Positions 1 through 14,161 of a DNA stretch of 64,000 bases are shown here, piece after piece. Under the pieces are notes generated by a model. It saw only the letters and a program-made list of their open reading frames with translations, did no database searches and was not told where the DNA came from. A program made the position numbers and the translations under genes. This DNA comes from Coprinus comatus (taxonomy: Eukaryota > Basidiomycota > Agaricomycetes > Agaricales > Agaricaceae). The DNA lies in NCBI GenBank assembly GCA_034638255.1, contig JAWPGT010000072.1, positions 1 to 64,000 of the forward strand, written 5' to 3'. Positions within the stretch are counted from its first letter, which is position 1. Every line of letters starts with the position of its first letter.

Positions 1-301
1 TATACCGTTCCAGAAATTGTAATCGGTGATTCAGCCATATTAATTGAACACATTGTAACATGATTGAAATTAAAACAGAAAAAATGAAAACATGTGAGTT
101 CAAACGTTCAAGTTCTGAAGGTACTATGAGTACATAAAAGAAAAGAGAAACAAAAAAGACGACAAAAAGACCAAGGACACAAGGAACAGGAAAACACTGA
201 AGAACTGAGCAACAACACACTACTTGACTCCCCAACAAAAAAAATAAACGGCTTTTGTTTTTACACATGGTTACAACGACAACAAAAAGCAACCTAAATT
301 T

Positions 302-2375
<2,074 letters not shown>

Positions 2376-2573
2376 TGTATGAAGAGATGTGGACGGGAGA
2401 ATGAGGAAGAAAAGGAGGACAGGGGGGATGGTGAAAGGGTCAGGGCAATCAGTGGAAAAGCGAATAGGACAATGGAGTTGTGGGCGGTGGTGAAGATCAC
2501 GTAATACCTAATCGATGAGTCTACTTAATGTAATTAATATTTCTTGTTGTCATAACAATTATTCTATTCTACT

Positions 2574-4293
2574 TTAGCCAGGTCGTGGCCAACTCATTCC
2601 CTCCTGCTGCCTTCCAACCTTTGTAACATCAATGTACTGTCCAGGATATCCCTCGTCACCTACAAAATTCTTTAGTTATCATATAAATCACTCATGGTCT
2701 TTTACTTACTCCGGTCAATAATATTGATTTCGCTATCATCTTCCTCTTCGGCGTCAAGATCCCACCGGTCGTTGGCAAATCCCTCGGGATTATTAGCTCT
2801 ATCAACAGCCAAATCTTTCATAAGTCGGTTCATAGAATCCTCCTTCACATCTCTCAAAGTCTTTTCCCGAATCTCCTTAGCTCTTTGAAGCTCCGGAAGG
2901 TATTCTCTAGCAAACCAAATATAAACTATCAATATAATTTACCACATGGACCTAACTCACTTTTCATATTCTTCTCTAGAGCTTTCCACAGCCTCAAAAA
3001 ACTCTTTCACACCATCACCGGTAACACTAGACACTCCCACAGTCTGACCAATTCTCGTTTAATTAACCCTAAACCCATGACATGAAACATATATGTATAA
3101 TAAAAACTCACCTTCAAATTCTTATAAAATTCATCCAAAACCAAACTCATACTATGCATCAAACTATTCATATACGTTGGCTCTCCTTCCGCATCTCTCG
3201 TTCCAGAATGCGTATTAAGTGCATTTTGAAATTCTTCAAAATCCTTCATCCAATCCAATGCAAAATCATGTGGCTGCACATCGGTTTTATTAAACACCAA
3301 AATAAACGGCAATTTCGTTTTATACAAAATACTATAAAATTTCATTAGCATATATCGACCTTTTTTTTTTTTGCAGATCAAGAATACAATACATACCTAC
3401 ACGCATATAGCATATTCGACATAAACGTCGCAGGAGCGGTTGTTCTAGGCGTATCAATGACATACGCCACAACTGTAGGCAATGACGACGCCACAGCATC
3501 TGTAATGATAGCACCTGACGCAGACCATGTAAAGATTTCTATCTGACCTGGAGTATCCAGTATAACATAACTATTATGAAATGGGGCGGAGAAAGTGCGC
3601 ATATAGTCAGCCCAGAAGATCGTTATTTTTGTGAAAAGATGATAAGACGTACTCAACATCATCAGCTCTCTTTTCAACCAAATCCAACACTTGATCGAAT
3701 TTCGTAGTGAAAAGATTCAAAGCCGTCAAAATCCCTCCATTCGGACCCAAATTGTACCTATATCAATCAACAACAGGAAAGAAAGTTCAATTAGTATCCG
3801 ATTTCCCTTCACATAGCGTGCCAGAACCAAAATATGGGGGGGAAACTCACTGTTTCATAACCTCCGCATAATCAACCGTATCTCTAATATCAATATTCGC
3901 TTCATATGGAACAAAAGTAACAGCAGGATCCAGATTCAAAATATACGGAGGTCTTTCATGATCCTTCGTATGTAAATACGAATTAATCCTTTGTACAAAT
4001 GTTGATTTTCCAGCTCCTGCCATTCCAATTGTAATTATACACACAGGCTTCTTCTTTCCTTCTTCCGATACAGATTCCCGTTTCGATTCTGAGAACGTCA
4101 ATCCTGAACCTAAACCTGAACCTGGATCTATCGTTTCATTTTGAGGAATTGGAGTAATAGCAGCTGGCGTTGTTGTTGTTGATGAAGTAGAGGAAGTCGG
4201 AAGAGATGATGATGATGAATTTGAAGTTTGTTGATTTGTATTCGTATTCGTATTCGTATTCGTATTCGTCTTTGCTTTCAACGTCGACGCCAT
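2574..4293 (-). CDS. GPN1: GPN-loop GTPase 1 (XAB1/Npa3), complete, 7 exons
   Basis: GPN1 is a cytoplasmic GTPase needed for assembly and nuclear import of RNA polymerase II. Exons read 4293-3851, 3757-3653, 3570-3397, 3331-3112, 3043-2961, 2906-2710 and 2659-2574, giving 435 residues with all phases closing. Seen: P-loop GMAGAGKST at ~90-98, the family-defining GPN loop in YNLGPNGG at ~149-156, [15 protein letters not shown] (G3), NKTD (G4), a [17 protein letters not shown] helix, and an acidic tail ending SWPRPG. The ~80 residues before the P-loop are low complexity (a Thr-Asn dipeptide run, then Ser/Thr/Pro), which is longer than usual. The start is the first ATG of exon 1; no other Met lies between it and the P-loop except within GMAG. 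Head-to-tail with CDK1, 198 bp apart. Confidence 0.93.
4233..4269 (-). repeat. Hexanucleotide microsatellite coding Thr-Asn repeats in GPN1
   Basis: A run of ATTCGT units on the plus strand (AATACG on the coding strand) encodes alternating Asn/Thr near the GPN1 N terminus. It is in frame, so length variation would change the protein by whole dipeptides. Confidence 0.8.
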
Positions 4294-4585
4294 AGTGTAA
4301 AACGAAAAAGATCTAAATAAGAGAATTACATATTCTCTTTGGGGCTTTGCTTACAATTGTTTCATAAGATTTTGATCAAGTGGTCGTGAGAACTATTTCG
4401 TCATCCCTTCGGAATTTCCCACATGGCATCAACTTCTACTTAATAATTTCAAATATTTTTTGATTAATGATATAGGGCTATTATGAAACAACGTGACTCT
4501 GCAGCGAAAACTCAGAGCTATAGTAATTTTCTTGGTAGCAAATCATGTTGTTCACTATCCAACTACATACCACTATGGTATGTCA

Positions 4586-4912
4586 TCAATCTATCTCTCC
4601 GATTTCCTTTAGACACTTGTGAACGCAATTATCAATATCTTCCGTGTCAGTGGAAGGAACGAAAGGCATATACCATTCTTCAAAGTTTCGCCTAACCCGG
4701 AAATAGGCAACCCGATTCTCCTTGGCACCTTCTAACAGTTTTGCAACATCAGTTGCGCCGTACAATTGAGGCATATAGAAACCAGATACACACCATAATA
4801 CATCACGATCATCAACCTTCGAATGGGCCAACAATATGAAGATCGACTCTCGAGTCTCGGTGTCTTTCTCGTGAGAAACTCTAATTTTATATCCGCCATG
4901 CAAAGGCCGCAT
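4586..4912 (-). CDS. Unrecognised ORF, possibly the last exon of a gene
   Basis: A 108-codon open frame of mixed, protein-like composition (for example WCVSGFYMPQLYG and RNFEEWYMPFVPS), rich in Trp, Tyr and acidic residues. I do not recognise a family. A pyrimidine-rich stretch ending in TTTCAG lies just upstream of the first ATG (about 4916-4926), so this could be the 3' exon of a longer gene whose 5' part I could not find. It sits between GPN1 and the decayed DUF4238-type copy and runs opposite to the latter. No signal peptide or membrane segment is seen. It may also be a relic. Confidence 0.35.
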   Translation of the reverse strand: MRPLHGGYKIRVSHEKDTETRESIFILLAHSKVDDRDVLWCVSGFYMPQLYGATDVAKLLEGAKENRVAYFRVRRNFEEWYMPFVPSTDTEDIDNCVHKCLKEIGEID

Positions 4913-5003
4913 GGGCTGAAATCGAAATCATAATCAGTACCTCTACAGATTTACTACAGAACAGTGGTACAAAAAACTACTTTGTCATCCCCCACGCACA
5001 ATC

Positions 5004-5960
5004 ATGACACCTCTTCAGACACACCCAACCTGGTTAGTTACTCATTTCTTCCATCCCTGGTTGTCCTCACACATCTGAATTTGAATCCAGGAGCTCTAAT
5101 GAAGACATCGACAACTTACCCGAGACTGCCGCTGACATCGAATTCAAAAAGGTTTTAGCCTCAGCTAAAGCCGATGCTTTCGAGTTACATTGTGTCAAAG
5201 CACGAAAACTTTATAAAGCTGCTATAGCTGAAGCACACATGAATAATTCTCTCGCATTGAAAATTCGAGCTTCGATTGCGAATGCTGTTAACCGATACAT
5301 TGAAGGACAAAATGATCCATTCTATTTCCATAAACCCATTCTTGTTGAAAATGAATATCTGCATTTTCATCGACATTCCGACTCATGGATTCAACTCTCA
5401 GATCCAATCGAGAATATTTTGACAGATGAGGAATATGACCATTTTTTCAATGCGGTTGCTACAAAAATGCAAGAGTGTGTCACAGAGGGAGGTCGTATCA
5501 GAGGACCGGGCTAGTTCCCCTTCTCAATGCCGCTACTATTTGTGGATTCTCGGAATGGTACCTCAAACACGACTTTACTGCTTTTCTATCTAGTAAAGAG
5601 TTCCGGGGAATACAAAAGAGGGAGGTTTGTCGAAAGATACTTATGCATATCAAACCCAGTGCAGCAGGGCGCATGACAATATACCAAACAATCCAAATAC
5701 TTTGGTGTATGTGGAAATTCACTTCGACTCGGGAGGAGATGTTTGCTTTGCTGTTGGCTTGCGTCGTACCCAATCTTCGTATTACGAGGAATCAGGATGT
5801 CGGAATGATATTGCCTATGTTGTTACAGTTCTCGTTTTTCAGCAGTTTTATTTTATGGCTTCTTCGTACCTGTTGGACCTTGCTCAAGTATCTCTTCCTC
5901 ATTGGGGTCGTGCTGAATCTGTTACCATACATAGTTCAAGCTATTTTGGGCCGTGCATAA
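5004..5960 (+). pseudogene. Decayed paralogue of the DUF4238-type gene at 56-59 kb
   Basis: The 5' end (ATGACACCTCTTCAGACA, then a GTTAGT donor) resembles exon 1 of the intact gene at 56120. The whole N-terminal DUF4238-type part and the linker are missing. Coding similarity resumes at about 5091 with LPETAADIEFKKVLA and ARKLYKAAIAEAHMNN, matching the C-terminal third of the intact protein. At about 5512 there is an in-frame TAG. Within about 15 nt a 1-nt deletion, relative to the intact copy, shifts the rest (ATICGFSEWYLKHD, SAAGRMTIYQTIQILWCMW) into another frame that ends at 5960. Large internal deletion, nonsense codon and frameshift together say pseudogene. Confidence 0.8.
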
Positions 5961-8900
5961 ACTACTGGTCTTTCTATAGTGTTCGATCCCCCTACTACTT
6001 TCTGTGACGTACATGTGGACCAGATATGAAAATCTGTTCACAGTTTTTTTTTTTTCATTCCTTCCACTTCCTAGAATGTTTTTTTTTTGGCCTTTAGTAA
6101 GTATATGACTCTTTCTTTGATGACTACTCCAGAGTCTTCAATTTTTGTTGGTTCTTTCATTTCTCGTTTTTCACCAAGTGTTTCACTTTTATGCTGGACA
6201 AAACAGTATATGCCCCCTTGGTCATAAGAAGTTATAAAAGCGCTCCATCATGAAAAATGTTGTAGAACCTAAATGTGTGCAATTGTATAGGTTTCTCGTA
6301 GAAGACCCGAGATTCGTTCTCAATTATTTAATGTTCAGGGCTTGGTTTCGGATAAACTATGTATTCTAAGCGGATCCTAAGTTAGTTAAGTTCACTCTCT
6401 AGGCTTAATGAAATCGTACGTGAACATAGGTAAACTCCAGGTAAACACCAAGTATCATAGAAGTTAATTTTTCATAAAAGCTTGCGTGTATTCTATTATA
6501 TATCATCATCATCTCATAAAATGTAAGGCTCCAAATTGCCACAAATTAATAGTTCGGTAGGTTTAGTGGGAATGAAAGTTTGAAACGTATGTATATATAT
6601 AGTTTTGGTATAAAAATAAGACAAAGGAACTCTATAGACAAGAACTACGGTACTTATGTTAATGAACGATAAGTGCTAACGAAGTACTAATGAGGATCAC
6701 TTAATTTCCGAGGTCCGTTTTTCGTTTTTACATAAATGGTTTAGAAAACCCGTCATCGGCGGTCCGATGGTCAACTTGTATTACATCCGACGGATATGAT
6801 CTTACATACCCGATGTCCTCGATACTTCTTGGCCGCCCAGATTGCTTGTCTCCCATCAAGGCCATGATAGTAAGCGTGTAGAAAGCGACATGATCGTGTA
6901 GCAAAGCTATAGATAAATGATTGGATTTAGATGATATGCAAGTTGAAGAAATTAGTGTACAAACTTTCGGATAGATTGAAGGGGTATTGCTTCGAGTGAC
7001 AAGAGAACATTCTTTTCAAGTATGTCATCTCTTGATGATAGTGGATATTTGCGATAGATTCTCTTTGAATATCCCTAACATTCAAGATCATTCGAAGTTT
7101 CTATTTGGGGTACAGGAACCTGGTACAAACGACAGGCATCAAAATTCAAGCCTTTTGGTCATTTGAGAGTAGTTGACCTACATTTGCTTCTTTTTTTTTT
7201 TTGGTTTGCGCACCAAGTAAGAGCCGAGGTTTTGGATTCTTGACCTCTTTTGCTTTTTGTAAGGAGGCATGTGTTGCCTCGAGGCATTCTTGCCAGCTGG
7301 CTAGTATGTTAGCAAGACCTGAGCAAGATCATAAACTGATACCGATACTCAAAGAGCGCCAGTGGTGCTGGCAGTAGGGTCACGGATCCTGACCGAAACT
7401 GGATACTGGCCACTTAATTATCATTGATCATCCATTGATGCTTAGTACCTATTGATGATTCTTTTCTTCGTGTACCTTGTCATCGGGACATGATGAATGA
7501 TTGAAGCCTTGAGGCCTGAGGCTGTACAATGGAGTGAACTTCGCGGTGTTGGCTGAGTCAGAGAGAAGATCAACTACCATCTCTTTCATGAATGTGGAGC
7601 TGGGCAGGTTGTAGTGAGGTGCTACAGTAGTTCTATATCAACTTCATCAATGCCAGATATAGACTCGGCTATAAAAGAACTTGCGAGAGGGAGTTATATC
7701 AAGCATTACTTCTATTTGTCAACGTGCTTTTGTTTTAGAAAGGATCAGCATGTGAACTAGCGACTGCGGACGCCGAAGCTGAGACCAAAGGATATATTCA
7801 ATGATTCTATCAATAGCTGAGCCGTGTATCACATGTATATGCCAGTTAGAATTATACTGTCCACCCGCAGCCACAGGTGTAGGTGGGGCATTTACCAATC
7901 ATAAGACTGCGCTAGGCAAGTATCTGGTACTATATGTTTTCGAGTGTATTTTTGGAAAGAAGTACAGTTGCCAGTATTGAAGGCAACGTGTCACCCACCT
8001 TGTACTAGATAGAGTTCCAGCTTCCATGATGATGATTCAATGAGATAACCTGGGTCCCAGGCAAGGCTCCTTTTCTTACACTTCCTTAGCAAGCTACTAA
8101 ACATTGGCGTTCTAACACCCTTTAACGTATTTACACCGCAACCTACACCTGACCTACGCACCACTCTGATTACGGTATACAAGCGTCATGCTCGGGGCTT
8201 CCACAGGGCATAGGACCCAGCTGGGGTCCAGAGTTAACCGTCAATTTTTAATTCTAATTCATCTGCATGAACTCACTTGAGCACCAAGGGACAAAGTGGA
8301 GCAATTTTGCTATATTTGAAATGTATACTTATGGTCCATACAAAAGTTTCTTCCAAGTGAATTCCACGAAGTAAAATTAGACCATGGTCGTACACAATCA
8401 TAATTCGGAAAATATAACAATACATAGCAACCATACAATATGGTGACCAATGTGGGAGTGGAATTCAGTGCAACTATACAACACAAAATATGACAAATGG
8501 CCCTGTAAATGTCGCCGAGGAATGATTGTTGCCTTCTTAAGATGCTCTGTACTCGCTTGGAACCAGCTTGGAATCAATTTTCTCTGAATTAGAAGCAGGG
8601 ACAACTAATCATGTGGCTTTCAGTGTCTCAGATAAAAAAAAAGATATGCTTTTCTTCTTTTGGCCCAAGGGTCGTTTCCACCTGTAAAGCCCCACCTGTG
8701 GGACTCTCCATTTTATGATTATCAGAGTGACGCCGAATTATTAGAAATCGAACAATTATTAATTCTTGCCACACTTAATCGTTTTTATCATACCACCCTC
8801 GTGTAGTAGCTCCATTTCACACACCCCTTTTCTCGATTACAAAGTCCGGATAACACTGCCCTGGACTGGTCCAGTAAAATAGAATATGGGAAATTATTTG

Positions 8901-9542
8901 ATGGAAATATACTGTGGACTATCACTTGGTTGTTATATAACTGTGCCTCCCATTCTCTCAAATGTCATCAACACTCAGACACCTTATCGCCCTGAACACG
9001 TCTCCAAAGCTACACCTGAATAGTAGCCTGATAGTAGACGCCATCTAGACTTACCCAAGACTTACCTGAGACCTTACTCAAAGAGTTCGTTCTGACCTTT
9101 TCATTTGTTCCTTTGACCCTCAACAAGTTGTAGGCAAGATCAAACACGTCACCGAGCGCTTTACCTCACGGTCCGTTGCCGACCCACTTGTATTTGAAAA
9201 GATAAACGTCATCCGCTAACTAGAGACAATTTTCTCCCACTCTAGAAGTCATTAACCGGTTGCGAAGCTAAACTAAAGGGGGATACAACTTTATTCAAGT
9301 CCTGAAAGAACTTCTGAACTTTGACAAGCAGGCTAAAGCTTCTCAATCTCCATTCCATCAATTTCAGGTGTACTGATTTCAAGGAAGCTAAACGAAGCAT
9401 ATAGAATTGATCAAAGTCTGTGGCGACCCTATAAAAAGCTCCCCAGATCTCTTTCACAGGCTATACAATTGGTCTCCATATCACACAATTTTTTTTTCTT
9501 GACGCATCTTCACGGTCCTGCATTATTATTACGAGCCAAGAA
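5961..9542. other. 3.6-kb stretch with no recognised gene
   Basis: AT-rich, with T-tracts at 6043-6054 and 7191-7203. The longest open frames (for example minus 8398-8604 and 9242-9457) are under 75 codons and lack family features or splice context. No tRNA, repeat pair or transposon terminus was seen. The last ~100 bp should contain the promoter and leader of the gene starting at 9543. Confidence 0.6.
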
Positions 9543-10718
9543 ATGGATTACCAAATGGATAACGCAGTAACCGCTGCCGGACCTGACGAATCTATATCGA
9601 TTAGGATAGTGAAAGAAGTACCGTCTTCAGGCTCAAACTCTTTAGCGGTGTTGGGGGCCGATCCCGATGCCGGTGTTGATGACTCTATTTCTGCTTCTTC
9701 TTATAAAAGCCCAGAGAAACAGTTTGAATGTTACGACGAACTTTTAGAAGACTTTCATACCTTTGCTGACGCCGCTTCCATGAGGGCTACTACCGCCACC
9801 TCCACTGCTACTCCCTTCTATAATTTCTCAGACTCACCTTCTTCATCAACTTCCTATTCTCCTCCCCAACTACTACTAGACTGCAACTCTTTCGACCTCT
9901 CGCCATTTTTTATTGGTGACGTTTCATCCATGGATTTTCACGTAGACGTAGATATGTCGGGGTCGGATGGCAGTAATACCCTTGGTCTTGGAGGCGGAGT
10001 TTATCAAGATTGGAGTTCCGGAAATTGGGAGGTCAATTTAATGGAGTCGGAAATGCAAAAAGCAATAGTCGAAGAAGATTTTTTCCACACTTTCCAAGAA
10101 TCAATTCTCCAGGAACCACTCGGGTTCTTCTCCCTTCCTAACACTACTACCACCACAACCTCATCGAAATCGAGAGTTAAACAACCCAAAGTTATACCAT
10201 TTCAACCCGATTTCAATCACGCCCAACCTCTCGAATCTGACATTGGTTGTCTCAGTTTTCCATCTCCACTTCCATCTCTACCTGCCAAAGCGGATGGTAC
10301 ACATCTTACATTACCAGAAGAAGATACTTATGAATATGAGGCTATTATGACCAACATTGAATATTCTTCAAGAGAAAGGTTGGCAGCATGTTGGTTACCA
10401 CCCAATCGAGACTTCCTTCTACAAGTTTCCGGATCACGACGTGGAAGAATTATGTGGGGTATTTTATTAGAGTGGTATATTGGTGAAGGATGGCTTGTAT
10501 CAGATCCCAATAGTAACGGCGATGATGAACAAACAAATGCGTACAAGGTTTATAGGTTATCGGAGTCTGGCATAGAGCAGTTAATGAATGTGTTGAGGTC
10601 GAGATTGAAGGAGGAGTATACTGAACAGGATAGGCCTATGGAGTTGGAAATGAATGCAATCACGGAAGCAATGGAGGATTTAGCTGTTGCCCGAAGTTCT
10701 ACTGCTGGACAATCATAA
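9543..10718 (+). CDS. Hypothetical protein, single exon, 391 aa, possible C-terminal winged helix
   Basis: Uninterrupted 391-codon frame with good coding character. Residues 1-240 are Ser/Thr/Asp-rich and probably disordered (acidic patches, poly-Thr, poly-Ser). Residues ~255-365 look folded: YEYEAIMTNIEYSSRERLAA, then GRIMWGILLEWYIGEGWLV and YKVYRLSESGIEQLMNVL. The helix, 'W-x-V' strand and R-L-[ST]-x-x-G-x-x-x-L pattern resembles winged-helix proteins, but that is inference. An acidic disordered N terminus plus a possible DNA-binding C terminus would fit a transcription regulator; I do not claim it. The ATG at 9543 follows a long T-tract leader and is the first in frame. No signal peptide or membrane segment. 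Confidence 0.75.
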   Translation: MDYQMDNAVTAAGPDESISIRIVKEVPSSGSNSLAVLGADPDAGVDDSISASSYKSPEKQFECYDELLEDFHTFADAASMRATTATSTATPFYNFSDSPSSSTSYSPPQLLLDCNSFDLSPFFIGDVSSMDFHVDVDMSGSDGSNTLGLGGGVYQDWSSGNWEVNLMESEMQKAIVEEDFFHTFQESILQEPLGFFSLPNTTTTTTSSKSRVKQPKVIPFQPDFNHAQPLESDIGCLSFPSPLPSLPAKADGTHLTLPEEDTYEYEAIMTNIEYSSRERLAACWLPPNRDFLLQVSGSRRGRIMWGILLEWYIGEGWLVSDPNSNGDDEQTNAYKVYRLSESGIEQLMNVLRSRLKEEYTEQDRPMELEMNAITEAMEDLAVARSSTAGQS

Positions 10719-11019
10719 CCCGCGGAGATACCTTTTCTTTTTGATCCAGTGAAGGGGAGTGTGCACGGACACTTAGATTATACATCATATATTGTTCTCG
10801 TTTTTAAAGCACTCATAAGACTTCAATACATGTTATGAAACAAGCATATAATTATTTGGCTCGGGTATAACACTCAGTAGTAAATATTATTATGGAGTCC
10901 ATTCTAATTGCATAAATAAAAGACGAGACGAGATTACTAACAGCGTAAATTGAAGAGTATTACGCTTTGGTTATTATGCCTTCTACTTCGGAAATTAATC
11001 ACTGTTACTGATTGACCCT

Positions 11020-12015
11020 TTAAGAAATACGCACGATAGATGACCTTGCTCTCGCATCGATAATCGCTTCCGCTTTCATCCAAGCGCTTCTATCACTTAA
11101 GTGATCATCCCATCGCTGTACCACGACCAATCCTCTTTTCGTTTCCACGGTCGCCGACTCTTCTTCACTTATCCCAACGGTTATCCGTTTATCCGCATCA
11201 CCTTCTATCAGCTGTTGAACTTCTCTATTATCCTTCAGGTAATCACCAACAAGTGTTCCACCCTTCTTCTCAGAAATTAGAACCAAGACCACCTTGATAA
11301 GGGGAGGGAATTTCGCTATCAAGCTATAAATAACTTGGAGTGATGTTGAGGTGTCAATGCGGAATGCGAAATGTGTTAAGGAGTTGAGCATGCTGAATCC
11401 AGCCCATGTCCAACGCTGAAAATGTTCAGAGGCACCAAATATACTCAGATGAGTAAGGTTCTGAAGTATTGGTGCATGAAAGCTGAGCTCCGGGCAAGTA
11501 ATGAAAGGTTGTATCGTGAGAGAAAGTCGTGTAAAAACTGGGGATTTGTTCATTACGAATTGTCCAAAGTCATTGATATCATCAAGCGTTATATCAAGCG
11601 TTCTCATTGAGAGCTCCACACACGCTGACAGACTGGTTATATTTTTGCACCTTGAGAGGATTCTGGCAACTTGGTGAAATGTGATGCCAAAGGTAAATGA
11701 GAGTGACTTGATGGTATTGGTGAAGAATTCGGGGGTTTTGGAGGATTCGATTGTGTGAATGAAAGCGTCTGCCTGCGGTGATGATTGGAGCTTAACATGT
11801 CTGTAGAGAATAGGTTCAATCCTAGCGATGTTGTGTATCAGAACTGGTCGTGTGCCTCGAACAAGGTAAGTCACTCACCAGCGCTTGACCTCGTGGGACA
11901 GTCCGAGCAGCTTCAGCGCCATAGCATGGTCACTAAACGCAGCAAATTCAATTATTGTGCGTTCCAAGTCGTACGGCAAGAGCGGAACATGGGATTCAAT
12001 AGCGGAGATGCTCAT
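11020..12015 (-). CDS. F-box-like protein (paralogue A), 312 aa
   Basis: Two exons: 12015-11879 and 11821-11020, split by a 57-nt GTGAGT...CTAG intron, totalling 939 nt (312 residues). The N terminus (LLPYDLERTIIEFAAFSDHAMALKL, then VKRWIEPILYRHVKL) follows the short F-box-like signature common in agaricomycetes. The rest (LQNLTHLSIFGASEHFQRWTW) has irregular leucine-rich features. Such proteins are thought to be substrate adaptors of SCF ubiquitin ligases, but the target is unknown. A clear paralogue (B) lies about 1 kb upstream in the same orientation with the intron at the same codon (W of RW|IEP versus EW|VDP), so this is a tandem duplication. Confidence 0.8.
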
Positions 12016-13074
12016 GGTTAAAGAAAATGATGATGGTTAAAGGATGGAAATTGAACAAGTTATCGGAGCTTTTGGCCTTGAGGAAAACACCATCCACTCA
12101 GGAGTACGGCAAAGTCATGGGGACGTTGAAACTGGATGCCCAGGAAGTCCGAGCGCGCATTGGGCATTGACATGCGTCAACAATGCACAAAGAATCCCTT
12201 GATCCGTACCAGGCTGTACCAGGTCCATTGCGTGGGGGTCACGGTGGGGTTCCGTTCCGTTATTTCCCTAGACGGTATGTCCCGGCCCATCATATGGCAA
12301 CTCCTTCAACTCCAATGAAATGAATCGATGCACGTTGTCCATCTGAAGCGAAGAGAGTAATCACCGCCCCGTCCTAATACCTTCTGCTACCGCGGATCAG
12401 GCTTTCAGGCAATAAAACCCTCACCATAAACACTGGAAATGTGCATAGGCGTCGGCAGCGCGCCGACCACAGCATATGTGCCCAGCGCAAATACGGGAGC
12501 CAAGACCATCTATGTCAGGTAGCCACAACTTGGCCTTAGTAAAACCCAGCACGAAGAACGAGTAACACGAGTCGTGCGACCCTACACCATAATCTAAAAA
12601 TAGCACATCTATCCCCAGGCTGAATGACATCCTCCACAATAAAAGTAACTTGTAAGCATCCATATTGGAAGGAGTAGGGGCTAGTACGGGGCTGGATTCT
12701 TGCCGGGAAGCGAAATCGTCAGAAGCCCATTACGGCCCACCAATACTCCGGCTGGCCGCAATCTCTATGTAGCTTTTTTGATATGGGTTCCGAAATAAGC
12801 CTAGAGCAACGTGATTTCTAGATTTCTCGTGTAATTGTTTACATAGTGGTACATATTTTGGCTATTAGGGTATAAAGTAAGTCTATCGATCAGGTACTTC
12901 TGTTCTTTCCTTCAGACTTGATTTGAAAAGTCGACGATAAGCTCGAGATAGTTAGACTCGTTTTGTTTAAGGACTAGAACTTGAAAGGGGGAATTGATTA
13001 ATGTCTTCTCGAGTTCTCCTGTTTCTACAAATTCCATTAATGAATCTCTTATCCCCATTGTAATAACAACTGGA
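12016..13074. other. Spacer between the two F-box-like paralogues
   Basis: About 1.06 kb with no supported gene. Frames of up to 80 codons exist on both strands but have no start context, splice signals or family features. It should hold the promoter of paralogue A and the 3' end of paralogue B. Confidence 0.55.
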
Positions 13075-14161
13075 TTAATAACTCACCTTTGCCTTTTCCC
13101 TTTCCCTCCTAGCCAAATCTCTTCGTTCCACGACAGCTATCGCTTTATCCCAAATATCATCCTTCCCATCTGGGGTGTATGTCCAATCTTTCACCACTTC
13201 CTCATAAGGATGCACCACTACCAATCCATCAAAGTGCAACTCCTTCCACAAATCCTCCGTTGTACCAATAACAACTCTCCTATCATTTTCACCTTTAATA
13301 CACCTCTCTAACTCTATATTCCCTTTAAAGAACTCTCCCAAAGTTATAGTGGCTTCTCGAGTTGATAACAGTACAAGGCACACTTGGAGATTCTTGGGTA
13401 GGAAGGGAATGAGGTAACCAATTATGTCCAAGGAAGAAGCGATACTGAGGTCGAAAGATAGATGTGTAAGTTGTACCAAGTCCTTGAATCCATTCCATGT
13501 CCAAGTTCTAAAATGTTCAGAACCTTGGTAGATATCAAGATGTGTAAGATTTTGGAGGACAGGAAGTGTGAAATCTGGATCTGGAGTACCAAAGAAATCT
13601 TGTAGGATAATGGAAAGTCTTCGAAGGTGAGATGATTCATTCATAATGAATTGTTGTAATTCCTCTGGATGAAGTGTTTTCTTTGTATCTGTGTTTGTAT
13701 CGTGTTTGCGTTTGCGTTTGCGCTATTTTCCTCGGCGTTGGTATTTTTCGAAAACTCGATCCAGGAAGCCAGACTCTTGACTTTTGTGCATCGAGTTAGG
13801 ATTTTGCCTACTTGTTCAAGGCTAATTCCATAAGCGAAACAAAGGATTCTAACATGTCGAGCAAAGAATTCTGGATCTTTAGACGAATTTTCCAAAGTCC
13901 GAATGAAACCTTCTGCTTGTGCCGGGTATTCGATTTTAACATGTCGATATAAAATTGGGTCTACCCTATAAATGAATATAGATTCAATAATCGATATGCG
14001 ATATAATAAAAATAAAAATAAAAAAAAACTCACCATTCCCGAACCTCTTTCGTCAACCCAACAAGTTTCTTTGCAAGTTCACGATCATGATAAACCGCAC
14101 TTTCAATCAATGTTCTCTCAACATCATACGGAAGATCGATAGGAAATGTTTGGATAGACAT
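13075..14161 (-). CDS. F-box-like protein (paralogue B), with an apparent frameshift
   Basis: Exon 1 is 14161-14034 and exon 2 starts at 13965 after a 68-nt intron. The protein begins MSIQTFPIDLPYDVERTL and continues EVREWVDPILYRHVKIEYP, parallel to paralogue A along its length (LTHLDIYQGSEHFRTWTWNGF; DDIWDKAIAVVERRDL). Around 13680-13720 an (Asn-Ala) repeat, GCAAAC units followed by ATACAAACAC, separates two frames: ...NANTIQTQIQ upstream and TLHPEELQQFIMNESS downstream. No usable GT donor lies between them. A one-base slip in this repeat, real or in the assembly, is the simplest reading. The gene ends AKVSY-TAA at 13075; a GTGAGT just before it could instead be a donor to a further exon. 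Confidence 0.6.
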
